The position numbers and the translations under genes are program-made. A DNA stretch of 64,000 nt from Flammeovirga pectinis (GTDB lineage: Bacteria > Bacteroidota > Bacteroidia > Cytophagales > Flammeovirgaceae), in NCBI RefSeq assembly GCF_003970675.1, contig NZ_CP034562.1, forward strand, positions 4,862,501 to 4,926,500, written 5' to 3'. This document shows, in pieces, positions 55,961 through 64,000 of this stretch (position 1 is the stretch's first letter; each line of letters opens with the position of its first letter). The notes beneath the pieces are model-generated. The model was given only the letters and a program-made list of their open reading frames with translations, was not told the origin of the DNA and ran no database searches.

Positions 55961-56119
55961 TTATAATAGATGATTAAATAACCAAGAACTAAATTTTTCT
56001 ACTGTATTATTATCTAGATTTATCACAAAATGTGGTGTAAAATCTGTAATCATTACTGTTACAAGTAATGTGATTGATAATAAAATGAGTATCGATTTAA
56101 AATGTTCTTTAGTTGTCAT
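55961..56119 (-). CDS. Small membrane protein, 52 residues
   Basis: ATG at 56119 to TAA at 55961. It reads MTTKEHFKSILILLSITLLV and continues TVMITDFTPHFVINLDNNTV, so a charged start, one transmembrane helix (about 9-24) and a short exported tail. It has the length, hydrophobic pattern and following hairpin of a real small gene; no homologue is recalled. It could be a chance frame in this AT-rich gap. Confidence 0.45.
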   Translation of the reverse strand: MTTKEHFKSILILLSITLLVTVMITDFTPHFVINLDNNTVEKFSSWLFNHLL

Positions 56120-56211
56120 AACCTATTCATCTATGTGTTTCATTAATAGAAGGGTAAAAGACAGAACAGAACCCTATAAAACAATTGATTTTTTTCTGAT
56201 AAGGCTATTAA

Positions 56212-56826
56212 TTATGGTTTAGGAAAAAGTAACCAGCTCTTTTTCTTATAATTTATAAATCCTTCGTGTCTAGAAATTGATTTATCCTTTTTAATCATGT
56301 TCTTTAAAAAGAAGCCAAATACCCAGCCACTTAAAACTAACCAAGGTATCCAATGCATTGCCATAATAGCATAAGCAGAATAGATTAAAATTTCACCTAA
56401 GTAATTAGGGTTTCTAGTTTTAGTAAATAACCCTTCATTAATTAATCCTTTCTGAAGTTTTAAGGTAAAATACTTTTGTGCATCACTTACATAGTGTAAA
56501 AAGATGCCAAGTGTATAAATAAATACTACCAGTACAAAAAGATAAGGAGGTAGTACTACATAATTACTGATTAATAAATAGGGGGCAATATAATAGCCTC
56601 CAAGAGGAAGAAATATAAAAAATAAGCCAATTAGAAAAGGCTGTTTCTCACTAAAGCGGTTATCAGGAAACATATTGTGTTTTAGTAACCATAATAGACA
56701 ATAAGTACCATGTATTGCTAAATAGATAAATGCTTCTGTCGACCAGTTATTGAAATACCACATTAGAAATAAAACTACAGGTATAAGTAAAATTTTATGT
56801 GCATTGATATATGTAGAAACTTTCAT
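56212..56826 (-). CDS. Integral-membrane methyltransferase-like protein (isoprenylcysteine / DUF1295 type)
   Basis: 204 residues with about five hydrophobic helices. The C-terminal motif TKTRNPNYLGEILIYSAYAI and the final RHEGFINYKKKSWLLFP fit the isoprenylcysteine carboxyl methyltransferase / phospholipid methyltransferase / DUF1295 fold, in which this block binds S-adenosylmethionine. The methyl acceptor is unknown. Its start lies 3 bases after the stop of the DUF2141 gene, so it is co-transcribed. Confidence 0.82.
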   Translation of the reverse strand: MKVSTYINAHKILLIPVVLFLMWYFNNWSTEAFIYLAIHGTYCLLWLLKHNMFPDNRFSEKQPFLIGLFFIFLPLGGYYIAPYLLISNYVVLPPYLFVLVVFIYTLGIFLHYVSDAQKYFTLKLQKGLINEGLFTKTRNPNYLGEILIYSAYAIMAMHWIPWLVLSGWVFGFFLKNMIKKDKSISRHEGFINYKKKSWLLFPKP

Positions 56827-56829
56827 AGC

Positions 56830-57264
56830 TTATTTAAGTTTAATTTTAAAAGTAGTTGTCTTTCCATTTTTCACATTAAAGGATACCTCATCAAAATCTG
56901 GAGGTCCTAATTTCCCAAACTTATTTTTAGAGAAGCCATATTTTTCTTTTGGAATACCAAACAGGTTTTTATCCAACTTCTTATTATTATTCTCATCATG
57001 CCAAACCGCAATTGCATAAGTTCCTTCTTCTAAGTTGTTAAAAGTATAACTTGGTGAAGAGGTGTCTACTGTAGCATTTTTATAATTGGCTTCATATTCA
57101 GGAAAGTCAGTAGCACTTTTATAAAGGCCGATTACTATCGTTCCTTTAGAATTACTTAGACCTGTTACATTAATTTGAACACTTACAGTCTGTGCAATTG
57201 AGGGAGTATTAAATGCAATAAAGCACCCTAATAAAAAGAAGATGTGCATTGATTTTATTCTCAT
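56830..57264 (-). CDS. DUF2141-domain exported protein
   Basis: 144 residues. Signal peptide (1-24, ending SIAQ) and the DUF2141 motifs SKGTIVIGLYKSATDFP, GTYAIAVWHDENNNKKLD, LFGIPKEKYGFS. A small beta-sandwich with EF-hand-like acidic loops, common in Bacteroidota and of unknown function. Upstream partner of the methyltransferase-like gene. Confidence 0.9.
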   Translation of the reverse strand: MRIKSMHIFFLLGCFIAFNTPSIAQTVSVQINVTGLSNSKGTIVIGLYKSATDFPEYEANYKNATVDTSSPSYTFNNLEEGTYAIAVWHDENNNKKLDKNLFGIPKEKYGFSKNKFGKLGPPDFDEVSFNVKNGKTTTFKIKLK

Positions 57265-57447
57265 GTTATTGTAATTAAAATTGATGTGATTACTATCAAT
57301 AACAAAAGGGAAATAGCCCAGAAGAAACCCTAAAAGAGAAATACAACTGTATTATTAGTATTTGATTAATAACCTTAACAAGAAGATTTTGAAGAGTAGT
57401 AATTCATTTATTAGATTTCAAAACTATGTTTTATTAAAATTGAAGAA

Positions 57448-58098
57448 ATGAAAAATCTACTTATTCTATTATCTCTTTTGAGTATATCTGTAATAACCAA
57501 TGCTCAAGATTTATCTTCTATGCAATGGTTTAATGCACCAGATAAATGGGACGTAAAAGGAAATACACTTAAAATGTTTGTTACTCCACAAACTGATTAT
57601 TGGAGAAAAACCCATTATGGATTTACCGTAGACGATGGTCCTTTTTATTATGCAAATAGAGGTGGTGAGTTTGAGGTATCTGTAAAAATTACAGGAGCCT
57701 ATAAAACACGTTTCGACCAAATGGGGTTAATGCTGAGGGTAGACGAAAAGCATTGGATAAAAACAGGAATTGAATATGTAGATGGTGTATATAATTTTAG
57801 TGCAGTGGTAACAAATGGCCATTCTAGTTGGAGTGTTATAGCACTAAAAGAAAAGCCAAAATCAATTTGGATTAAGGCAATAAAAAAACGTGATGCAGTA
57901 GAAATACTTTACTCTTTAGATGGTAAGAATTATCAGATGAGTAACCTTGCTTATTTACCAGACCATAAGCCTGTAATGGTAGGGATGATGGCGGCAAGTC
58001 CTGATGGTAGCGGTTTTGATGCTACTTTTGAAGATTTCAAAATAACACATCTTCCAGACGAAAGAAGATTAGAATGGTTAGAAAATAACAAGGAGTAA
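57448..58098 (+). CDS. DUF1349-domain exported protein
   Basis: 216 residues. Signal peptide (1-19, ending NAQ), then a concanavalin-like jelly roll of the DUF1349 family: WFNAPDKWDVKGNTLKMFV, TDYWRKTHYGFTVDDGPFYY, FDQMGLMLRVDEKHWIKTGI, SPDGSGFDATFEDFKI. Probably binds or acts on glycans. Followed 47 bases later by another exported protein. Confidence 0.9.
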   Translation: MKNLLILLSLLSISVITNAQDLSSMQWFNAPDKWDVKGNTLKMFVTPQTDYWRKTHYGFTVDDGPFYYANRGGEFEVSVKITGAYKTRFDQMGLMLRVDEKHWIKTGIEYVDGVYNFSAVVTNGHSSWSVIALKEKPKSIWIKAIKKRDAVEILYSLDGKNYQMSNLAYLPDHKPVMVGMMAASPDGSGFDATFEDFKITHLPDERRLEWLENNKE

Positions 58099-58166
58099 AG
58101 TTGTTATGGGAGTAGGGATTTTATACTCTTTATACGCTTCTATATATGAAACCTTTATATAGAACT

Positions 58167-58952
58167 ATGAAAAATATAATATTGACTTGCTCGATGGTAC
58201 TAATGTTATCCGCTTTAAGTTACGGACAAATGTTAGGTACTTTATCTGTTCCCTCGTTAGGAGGAGCTACTAATGCAAATGCAGCAACTTATTCTGGAGA
58301 TGGTGTATTTGTTGGTGTCGCTTCTTTACATTCTAAGCATATGAATTTTATGGCAGTATCTGTATTATGGAATACAGGCGTAGATATTTTAGGCGCTAAG
58401 TATTCTGTTATGATCTCTCAGCCAAGAATTATGGATGGAAACTATCAAAATGGATTTTTTCCTGTAACATTTTTTGTCCCCTTACAATTGTCTTGGGATT
58501 TAGGAACAACAAAACTACAAGCAAGTTATTCTTACCTTTATGGACAAAAATTACCTTTGGATGCCCATTTTGCGAACCTAAAAGCAACACAGTATTTAGC
58601 AGATGGAAAATGGTCTTTAAATGGAGGAATAATTTATGAACATAGAGTGGCAAGAAAAGAAGCAGAAAGACAATTAGGAGATGCAGTTGTTTTTGAAGGC
58701 AATGTATCGAGGCATTTCAAAAATGGAGCTTCAATTGGTGCCTTTGGTTATTATAATACCAATGCATCTCCAGAATATATTAGTGGAAGATCTTTAATGA
58801 ATGGAATGTCTACAACGGCAGGGGTAGGTATTGATGGTAACTATCCCGTAGGTAAACATATCTTTTTGAGTGGTAAATTAATTTATGATTTACAATCAAA
58901 CCCTGCAACAAGATGTAATAAAATTGTACTTGGTATAGCGTATAAATTTTAA
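58167..58952 (+). CDS. Exported protein, probable outer-membrane porin-like barrel
   Basis: About 261 residues. ATG at 58167 (MKNIILTCSMVLMLSALSYG) gives a clean signal peptide; seven codons upstream are in frame but less likely. GVASLHSKHMNFMAVSVLWN and the final ILGIAYKF suggest a barrel, similar in pattern to transporter/porin families often called MetA-pathway or phenol-degradation proteins. Not assigned. Confidence 0.7.
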   Translation: MKNIILTCSMVLMLSALSYGQMLGTLSVPSLGGATNANAATYSGDGVFVGVASLHSKHMNFMAVSVLWNTGVDILGAKYSVMISQPRIMDGNYQNGFFPVTFFVPLQLSWDLGTTKLQASYSYLYGQKLPLDAHFANLKATQYLADGKWSLNGGIIYEHRVARKEAERQLGDAVVFEGNVSRHFKNGASIGAFGYYNTNASPEYISGRSLMNGMSTTAGVGIDGNYPVGKHIFLSGKLIYDLQSNPATRCNKIVLGIAYKF

Positions 58953-58980
58953 TATTTGGCTGTAATCATTTAAAGACTTT

Positions 58981-59027
58981 TAAGCACTACTTTAATCTTT
59001 TATAGATTTTGAAGTAGTGCTTTTTTA
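58981..59027 (+). terminator. Intrinsic terminator
   Basis: AGCACTACTT / AAGTAGTGCT stem with a long loop, followed by TTTTTTATG. Confidence 0.85.
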
Positions 59028-59060
59028 TGTTTTTATAGTCTCTATTTGGTACTTATATAA

Positions 59061-59194
59061 CTATATACCTTGAAGCATCTCATTGTATTGTGTACCACTT
59101 AAAGAATGAGTATTGGTATTGAAGTTCATCTGAGTTTATCATCATAGCAAAAGGTATCTGTCAGGTTTTATTTCTATAATCTGATATCAAATAG
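59061..59194. repeat. Noncoding direct repeat, copy 1 (about 133 bp)
   Basis: Starts CTATATACCTTGAAGCATCT and ends CTGATATCAAATAG. About 90 percent of positions match copy 2 by eye. Stops occur in all frames, so it does not code. Confidence 0.88.
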
Positions 59195-59262
59195 CCTTAT
59201 ATATACTACTTTATTAAGCTCCCTCTACGTCATTTAATTTTCTATTACTATTGTAGGAAAAA

Positions 59263-59394
59263 CTATATACTTGAAGCACCTCATTGCATTATGTACCACT
59301 TAAAGAGTGAGTATTGGTATTTAAGTTTACCTGAGTTTATCATCATAGAAAGAGGTATCTGTCAGTTTTATTTCTATAATCTGATATCTAATAG
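59263..59394. repeat. Noncoding direct repeat, copy 2 (about 132 bp)
   Basis: Starts CTATATACTTGAAGCACCTC and ends CTGATATCTAATAG, same orientation as copy 1, 203 bases later. The 68 bases between are not repeated. Confidence 0.88.
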
Positions 59395-59599
59395 TCGTAA
59401 ACATTATTGATATAATTTTATTAGTTTTCATGATCAAGTTGTAGTCTATAAATTGGGTTATTTGTCTGCTTAAATCAATTACTAATGGTAGATATAAGTT
59501 GATTCCTACAATTCAATAGTTAACAGTAAACATCTTATTGTGATAACTTTCTTTGATTTATATATCACCCTAAAAATTATACAAGTACTTCATCTATTA
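59395..59599. other. AT-rich intergenic sequence
   Basis: No gene, hairpin or further copy of the repeat was found here. Together with the repeats it makes a gene-free gap of about 750 bases. Confidence 0.6.
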
Positions 59600-59637
59600 C
59601 ACACAAAAAAAGCCGAAGGAATTAACCAACGGCCTTA
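59600..59637 (-). terminator. Terminator after the amidinotransferase-like gene
   Basis: On the minus strand GCCG..GG / CC..CGGC with internal mismatches is followed by TTTTTTTG. Moderate quality. Confidence 0.6.
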
Positions 59638-59700
59638 ATGAAAACATTTATATTTATTAAAAACTATTTCTATTATTTATCATGAGAATAAATGTGATTA

Positions 59701-60750
59701 TTAATTTCTAAAAATAGGTTGGTAGCTACATCTTAAACCACCACCAAAGTAATTTGCTTTTCTAAAAGGAATTTCTTTTACATCAATTCCCATTTCTCTC
59801 ACTCTGTCTGCAACTTTAGGGAAAGCATCAGACATAATAATCGACTTACTATTAATAACAACACCATTTGTAGCCATTATTTGTGCTTCTTCTGCTTCAA
59901 CTTCTACCCATTCTCTATTTTTTAAACTTTCTGGAGCAGCTTCAAAATCAATAAAATCTTCCTTACATATAATACCTTGCTCTTTATTTATAAGCATTAA
60001 TGTACAATCTAAGTGCAAAACATTAGGCTTTAACGGAATAGGGTGAACAGTATATTCACTGCCTAATTCATTTTGTAACCACTCCACACCCTTCATGTTA
60101 GAGGCATTACCAGATATCCCTACATAAATATCGCTACCAGCAACAAATACATCGCCACCTTCTAAATAGACATTATCTTTGTGGTAACCAGCTTTTAAAG
60201 AAGGCATGCTTACCACTTCACCATTGTAATTCTTAGCCATATTTAGGGCAATTCTTCTATAACTTGGTGTCTCCTGACGACGGTTTTCGTTGTATAAATT
60301 AGTAATTATAAACTTATTGCCGACTGTGATAATTGGATCACGAGAATAACATTGAGAAGTCCCGATAACACCAACTTCAATTTCGTCTGGTCGATGTACA
60401 ATTACACCTAGTTCTCTTAATGTTTTTACAAGGTTTTCTTGTTCATCAAAATATTCTTGATCGTCTTTAGGAAAAACATTTGATAAAGTATTATTCTCCA
60501 TCTTTTTCATGTAATCCCATGATGCGTCAGGAATATAAGGAAAGAATTCTTTTAGGTTTAAATCTACCTTAGGAACAACAAAAGTATTAGGCACCCATCT
60601 ACCAATTACCACTTCTTTAAGTTCGTCCCATTCATGGTTGTTTTGAATTTCTTTTCTGTCAGCAGCATTAAAGTTGAAGGCAGTTAATATAGCAACTACA
60701 GCACTTGCAGCTACTAGAATGCTAGATTTGAGTATTTCTTTATTTTTCAT
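59701..60750 (-). CDS. Exported amidinotransferase / guanidino-modifying-fold enzyme
   Basis: 349 residues. The pentein fold of arginine:glycine amidinotransferase and arginine or agmatine deiminases: Asp138 in YSRDP, EGGD at 197-200, HLD at 246-248 and the nucleophile Cys341 in GGLRCSYQP. Closest in pattern to the glycine/inosamine amidinotransferase side (LKEVVIGRW start). Unusually it begins with a hydrophobic segment (ILKSSILVAASAVVAILTAF) that looks like a signal or membrane anchor, whereas the family is cytoplasmic. Substrate not known. Confidence 0.82.
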   Translation of the reverse strand: MKNKEILKSSILVAASAVVAILTAFNFNAADRKEIQNNHEWDELKEVVIGRWVPNTFVVPKVDLNLKEFFPYIPDASWDYMKKMENNTLSNVFPKDDQEYFDEQENLVKTLRELGVIVHRPDEIEVGVIGTSQCYSRDPIITVGNKFIITNLYNENRRQETPSYRRIALNMAKNYNGEVVSMPSLKAGYHKDNVYLEGGDVFVAGSDIYVGISGNASNMKGVEWLQNELGSEYTVHPIPLKPNVLHLDCTLMLINKEQGIICKEDFIDFEAAPESLKNREWVEVEAEEAQIMATNGVVINSKSIIMSDAFPKVADRVREMGIDVKEIPFRKANYFGGGLRCSYQPIFRN

Positions 60751-60833
60751 AATGTTTTTTTTAAATTTTTATTGCTTTCACTCTTAGTAGGGTAAAACCA
60801 TTTTAAAACCCCTATAAAAAATTAAAAAAAATA

Positions 60834-61310
60834 TTATTTATGCTGATAAAAGAAATCAGCTTGCCAAATTTGCGTTGTTATTGCTTGCTTACTTGTAGGC
60901 ATATCCCATTCTGGATATACTCTAAAACCACGTTTACCATCTTTCTGATTTGTAGAAATAATTCCCTTTTTAATCAAAATATCTTTAGGAAATATAAACT
61001 GTCCCAACTGATTTTCTGATTGAGCATTGATTATATAAAAATCAAAGGTATCTTCTTCATGAAAAGGTGTAGTAATACCTTCGCTATCACGTTTCCAAAA
61101 AGTAACAAACTGACCAATTTTCTTGGGAGTAATTTTACTATCTCTATAAATTATTTTCTTATCATCTATAAAAAATGAACAGCCATTGTATTCAGCACTT
61201 TCTTTATCAATAGTAAATTTATTAAAGTTAGAAAGCTGTTTTTTAAAGAAGAAATTTCTAATAGTGTTATCAAAAGGGTACATCTTAGAAGTAATGTTAT
61301 TTAGTGCCAT
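60834..61310 (-). CDS. MepB-family protein
   Basis: 158 residues. The MepB signature runs through the C-terminal half: KITPKKIGQFVTFWKRDSEG, FDFYIINAQ, GQFIFPKDILIKKGII, GKRGFRVYPEWD, KQAITTQIWQ. The family is named after a gene next to the mepA efflux pump in Staphylococcus aureus; its function is unknown. No efflux gene is adjacent here. Confidence 0.88.
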   Translation of the reverse strand: MALNNITSKMYPFDNTIRNFFFKKQLSNFNKFTIDKESAEYNGCSFFIDDKKIIYRDSKITPKKIGQFVTFWKRDSEGITTPFHEEDTFDFYIINAQSENQLGQFIFPKDILIKKGIISTNQKDGKRGFRVYPEWDMPTSKQAITTQIWQADFFYQHK

Positions 61311-61492
61311 AATTAATAGAAAATGCTTTAGTTGTTTAGGTTAATTTTTTTGATGAAGACTAGGCTTAATCTGATACATAAAACTAATAGATTTTTTTTG
61401 GATTGAGTATTCATTATTATTAGTTCGAAAAATTTGTAGAGTTTTCTTAACGTTGATTACCTTAGCAGAGACTTCAATTAATAAAATCTAAC

Positions 61493-62284
61493 ATGAAACG
61501 ACTCTTTTACTTACTCTTGCCATTGGTTATCGCGCTATCTTGTGATACCACCGAAAATTCTGAAAACAACAACTCTGAGCTAACTCAAAGAGCTGAAGTA
61601 GCAAAAAAAATAAAACCAAAATCTAAAGAAGGTTTAATCGTTACTTATCATTCTGGAACTAAAGTAAAACGTACAGAAATAAATTACCAAAGAGATAAAA
61701 AGAATGGTTTAGCAAAGGTCTATTATGAGAATGGAAATGTTCGACAAGCCATTGACTATGTAAATAATTTTAAGCATGGTATGGCAAAGGAATATTACAA
61801 AGATGGAACATTATATAAGGAAGCCTTCTACGATAATAATGTGGTACAGCGTAGAAAATATTACTATAAAGATGGCATCTTAAAATCTGATGTTCCTTAT
61901 TATAAAGGCAAGCAAACTTTTGGATTGAAAGAATATTCGAAGTCTGGTAAATTATTAAAAGTATATCCTAAAATACAAATTAAAGAGAATGATGATACCG
62001 CTCTATATGATAAGTATATTTTAGAATTAACATTATCTCAAAGAAGAAAAGGGGTGAAGTTTTTTATGGCTCATGATGATAACAAGCCTGTAAGAACAAG
62101 TAGTACAGAAGACGATAATTTATATTTCTTACCTATGATTAAAGGAAGAGGAGTTTTAGAAATACCTATTCCTAAAGGTAATTACGCCATGAAGAAGTTT
62201 ACTTTTTATGTGGAGTATGTTACCTATAGCGGAAGAAAGAGATTAGATAAAATAGATTATAATTTCCATGTAACGAATTACTAA
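61493..62284 (+). CDS. Lipoprotein with MORN-like (YwqK-type) repeats
   Basis: 263 residues. Lipoprotein signal (MKRLFYLLLPLVIALSC, Cys17). Residues about 60-155 contain four to five MORN-variant units of the form GLAKVYYENGNVRQAIDY / GMAKEYYKDGTLYKEAFY. The C-terminal third (about 160-263) is a separate, unrecognised beta-rich domain. YwqK-like proteins are sometimes labelled antitoxins, but no toxin is present here. Confidence 0.82.
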   Translation: MKRLFYLLLPLVIALSCDTTENSENNNSELTQRAEVAKKIKPKSKEGLIVTYHSGTKVKRTEINYQRDKKNGLAKVYYENGNVRQAIDYVNNFKHGMAKEYYKDGTLYKEAFYDNNVVQRRKYYYKDGILKSDVPYYKGKQTFGLKEYSKSGKLLKVYPKIQIKENDDTALYDKYILELTLSQRRKGVKFFMAHDDNKPVRTSSTEDDNLYFLPMIKGRGVLEIPIPKGNYAMKKFTFYVEYVTYSGRKRLDKIDYNFHVTNY

Positions 62285-62291
62285 TCTAAAT

Positions 62292-62336
62292 GAAAAGCCA
62301 TTTCAAAATTCACTTTGAAATGGCTTTTTCTTTTTA
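62292..62336. terminator. Bidirectional terminator
   Basis: AAAAGCCATTTCAAA / TTTGAAATGGCTTTT stem between convergent genes, T-rich on both sides. Confidence 0.92.
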
Positions 62337-63890
62337 TAAGAAACCTATTTTTTGTTCTAAAGAATAGGTGTTGGGATAATACGAGAGTCCTTTTAAAAAT
62401 GCCTTTTTAGCACTAGTAGTTTGTCTCCTTTTAAAGTACAGCATTCCTAAATGATCATATAAAGCAACTACATTCTGTTTTGGAATTCCGTAATGAACTT
62501 TAGGATCAAATACTGTTTCAAAATCCGAGATGTGTTTTTTTGCAGATGTCAAATCTTTTTTAAGAATATACTCAAAAGCTAAATTTAATTGAGCGTCAAG
62601 AATTAATAACTCTAATTTTAATTCATCTTCTAAAAAAGGATATTGTATTTTTTGGTCTTCAATAAAGACAATACGTTCAGTTAAATTATTTGTGTATTGT
62701 GAAAGTATAATATCAACACATGAGTTTAGCGCAACTTTATAAATCTCAGAATTCTGTGGTTGAAGAACTAATGCTTTCTGGCAGGTAGCTAATGCTTTTT
62801 CGAATAATTTATTTTCGTAATAGTTATAGGCAAGAACGTAGTAATGATCGAAATTAATCTTATCAAGGATAACGCTATCTTCTATTTGCTGAAACACCGT
62901 GTAAATTTCTTTGTAAGTAGCAGTGTCTTGCTTTTTAATCATGTACTCGTTTTGGAAAGAGTTAAATTCCGATGAGAAATCTTCTGATTTTAACCCATTA
63001 TTATAGCCCAGATATCTACTTAAATAAACAATCTGTTTGGCATATTCTAAAGAGTATTCATCTTGTTCACTTAAAATTTGAAGATTTAGATTTACTATAA
63101 CTTCTTCATAAAGTTTATTTGGGTAAATAGAATATCCCTTTTGAAGCGCAGATAAAGCCATTTTGTAATCTTCATTACCCATGTCTTTAAACCCTTCATT
63201 AGAATAAAGAATACTAATTAAATTTCTATATGCAATGTTTTCATCTTTAAAGAAGTACTCATCAAAAACAGCATTTATACCTTTTGTATTCACTTCACTT
63301 TTAGAAACGAGTTTATTTTCTAACAATGTATTTACAAGGTTTTCTTTTGTTTTATCAGAATAAAATCGAAAACCATTATTTGGAGAAGTAGACTCCATTG
63401 TAATATTTTCAGCATTAGGATATGCTTGTAAATAAACGTGGTTAGGAGTTTTCTTTATTGCATAAGGAATAGAAAAATGATCTAATACCAATGCATAAAT
63501 ACTTGTAGCAGTAGCACAATTGTATTCCCCGTCAGTAAAAATTTTATAGAATGATATGTTCTCAATGTATTTAGTGAAGAGTTTATTGTGCACTTCTTTA
63601 TAAATAATTTGAACCTGTTTTTTTGGCTTTTTATCTCTAACTTTTAATTTTTCTAACGTAGCAAATAACTGATTTAGTTTATCAGTTGCTTGTTCTGAAA
63701 TACTATTTTCTGTATTGCCAATTTCTACTAATAAGTTCAAGAAGCTAGTCGAATCTTCTTGATAATCGATAAATGCAATTTTCTCTCTTTCAGAATTAAA
63801 AGTGAGTTCATCAACATTAAATTGGAAGTCTTGTGAGTAGGCTGATATAGAAAAAAAGAGTATACATATTAAGAGAAAGGTATTTTTCAT
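62334..63890 (-). CDS. Exported transglutaminase-like protein with TPR repeats
   Basis: 518 residues. Signal peptide (1-20, ending AYSQ). Residues about 90-170 resemble the transglutaminase-like Cys-His fold (Cys in DGEYNCATATSIYALVLD, His in KKTPNHVYLQAYP). The rest is helical with TPR units, for example VLAYNYYENKLFEKALATCQ and YDHLGMLYFKRRQTTSAKKA. Could be a periplasmic peptidase-like or scaffold protein. An Asp for a full triad was not confirmed. Confidence 0.75.
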   Translation of the reverse strand: MKNTFLLICILFFSISAYSQDFQFNVDELTFNSEREKIAFIDYQEDSTSFLNLLVEIGNTENSISEQATDKLNQLFATLEKLKVRDKKPKKQVQIIYKEVHNKLFTKYIENISFYKIFTDGEYNCATATSIYALVLDHFSIPYAIKKTPNHVYLQAYPNAENITMESTSPNNGFRFYSDKTKENLVNTLLENKLVSKSEVNTKGINAVFDEYFFKDENIAYRNLISILYSNEGFKDMGNEDYKMALSALQKGYSIYPNKLYEEVIVNLNLQILSEQDEYSLEYAKQIVYLSRYLGYNNGLKSEDFSSEFNSFQNEYMIKKQDTATYKEIYTVFQQIEDSVILDKINFDHYYVLAYNYYENKLFEKALATCQKALVLQPQNSEIYKVALNSCVDIILSQYTNNLTERIVFIEDQKIQYPFLEDELKLELLILDAQLNLAFEYILKKDLTSAKKHISDFETVFDPKVHYGIPKQNVVALYDHLGMLYFKRRQTTSAKKAFLKGLSYYPNTYSLEQKIGFL

Positions 63891-64000
63891 GTTTGTTGTT
63901 AGATTTTCGATTTGAGAGTCGGTATATATGTCACGATACAGCTGTGAAGATAATACAATTCAATTTTTAAATGATACGCTTATAATGGATTTATTTAAAA
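63891..64000. other. Upstream region of the transglutaminase-like gene at the window edge
   Basis: 110 AT-rich bases with no recognisable gene or clear promoter. Confidence 0.5.

Noticed and set aside
61493-62284. Toxin-antitoxin system based on the YwqK-like repeats
   Set aside because: No toxin-like partner is adjacent. The protein is a lipoprotein with MORN-like repeats and a separate C-terminal domain.

Overview
This window comes from a marine, gliding-type Bacteroidota bacterium, most likely Cytophagales and close to Flammeovirga (the genus is an inference). The DNA is AT-rich. Promoters fit the Bacteroidota pattern (TTG, about 20 bp, TAnnTTTG). The window holds a type IX secretion/gliding operon (porP/sprF, gldK, gldL, gldM, gldN) and secreted glucanases with the C-terminal sorting domain used by that system.

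Layout. 1-2290: the 3' two thirds of a 23S rRNA gene, a 5S gene and a terminator. 2400-11440: a secreted esterase, rnr with a phosphoribosyltransferase, cytidine deaminase, a coiled-coil protein with a SPOR-like end, and a dtd / DUF4271 / hemD operon. 11599-17312: the T9SS operon. 17347-20450: a ribosomal cluster on the minus strand (rplM, rpsI, rpsB, a small unknown gene, tsf), with one good promoter before rplM. 20563-23900: a lipoprotein that looks frameshifted, glyA, and a Crp/Fnr regulator with an elaborate leader. 24004-28944: a 1646-residue surface protein with lamin-tail and Ig-like domains. 29081-35762: rpmE type B, then three tandem, nearly identical copies of a thiamine-diphosphate 2-oxo-acid decarboxylase. 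An IS200-type element sits in the first copy's tail, and a convergent AraC regulator follows the third. 36823-45220: two giant secreted laminarin/beta-1,3-glucan enzymes. 45904-49906: a GlmU-like nucleotidyltransferase, a possible 2H phosphoesterase, pyruvate dehydrogenase E1 alpha and a TPR membrane protein. 49947-53718: an AraC regulator, an AhpD-like protein, thioredoxin and two alpha/beta hydrolases. 53996-63890: mostly envelope and hypothetical proteins, including an exported amidinotransferase-like enzyme, a MepB-family protein and a transglutaminase-like/TPR protein, plus a pair of about 133-bp noncoding direct repeats.

How it fits together. The T9SS operon would make the export and gliding machine whose cargo includes the two glucanases (both end in a type A sorting domain) and possibly the large lamin-tail protein. 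The strongest unusual features are: (i) the fresh decarboxylase triplication, whose breakpoints and IS insertion site can be read to the base because the copies serve as each other's reference; (ii) the crp leader, where a perfect 21-bp inverted repeat encloses an intrinsic terminator; (iii) a small helical protein gene between rpsB and tsf; (iv) a glycine/tryptophan/aspartate-rich insert in GldN; and (v) a phosphoesterase-GH16 fusion. No CRISPR array, tRNA gene, prophage or recognisable defence system was seen.
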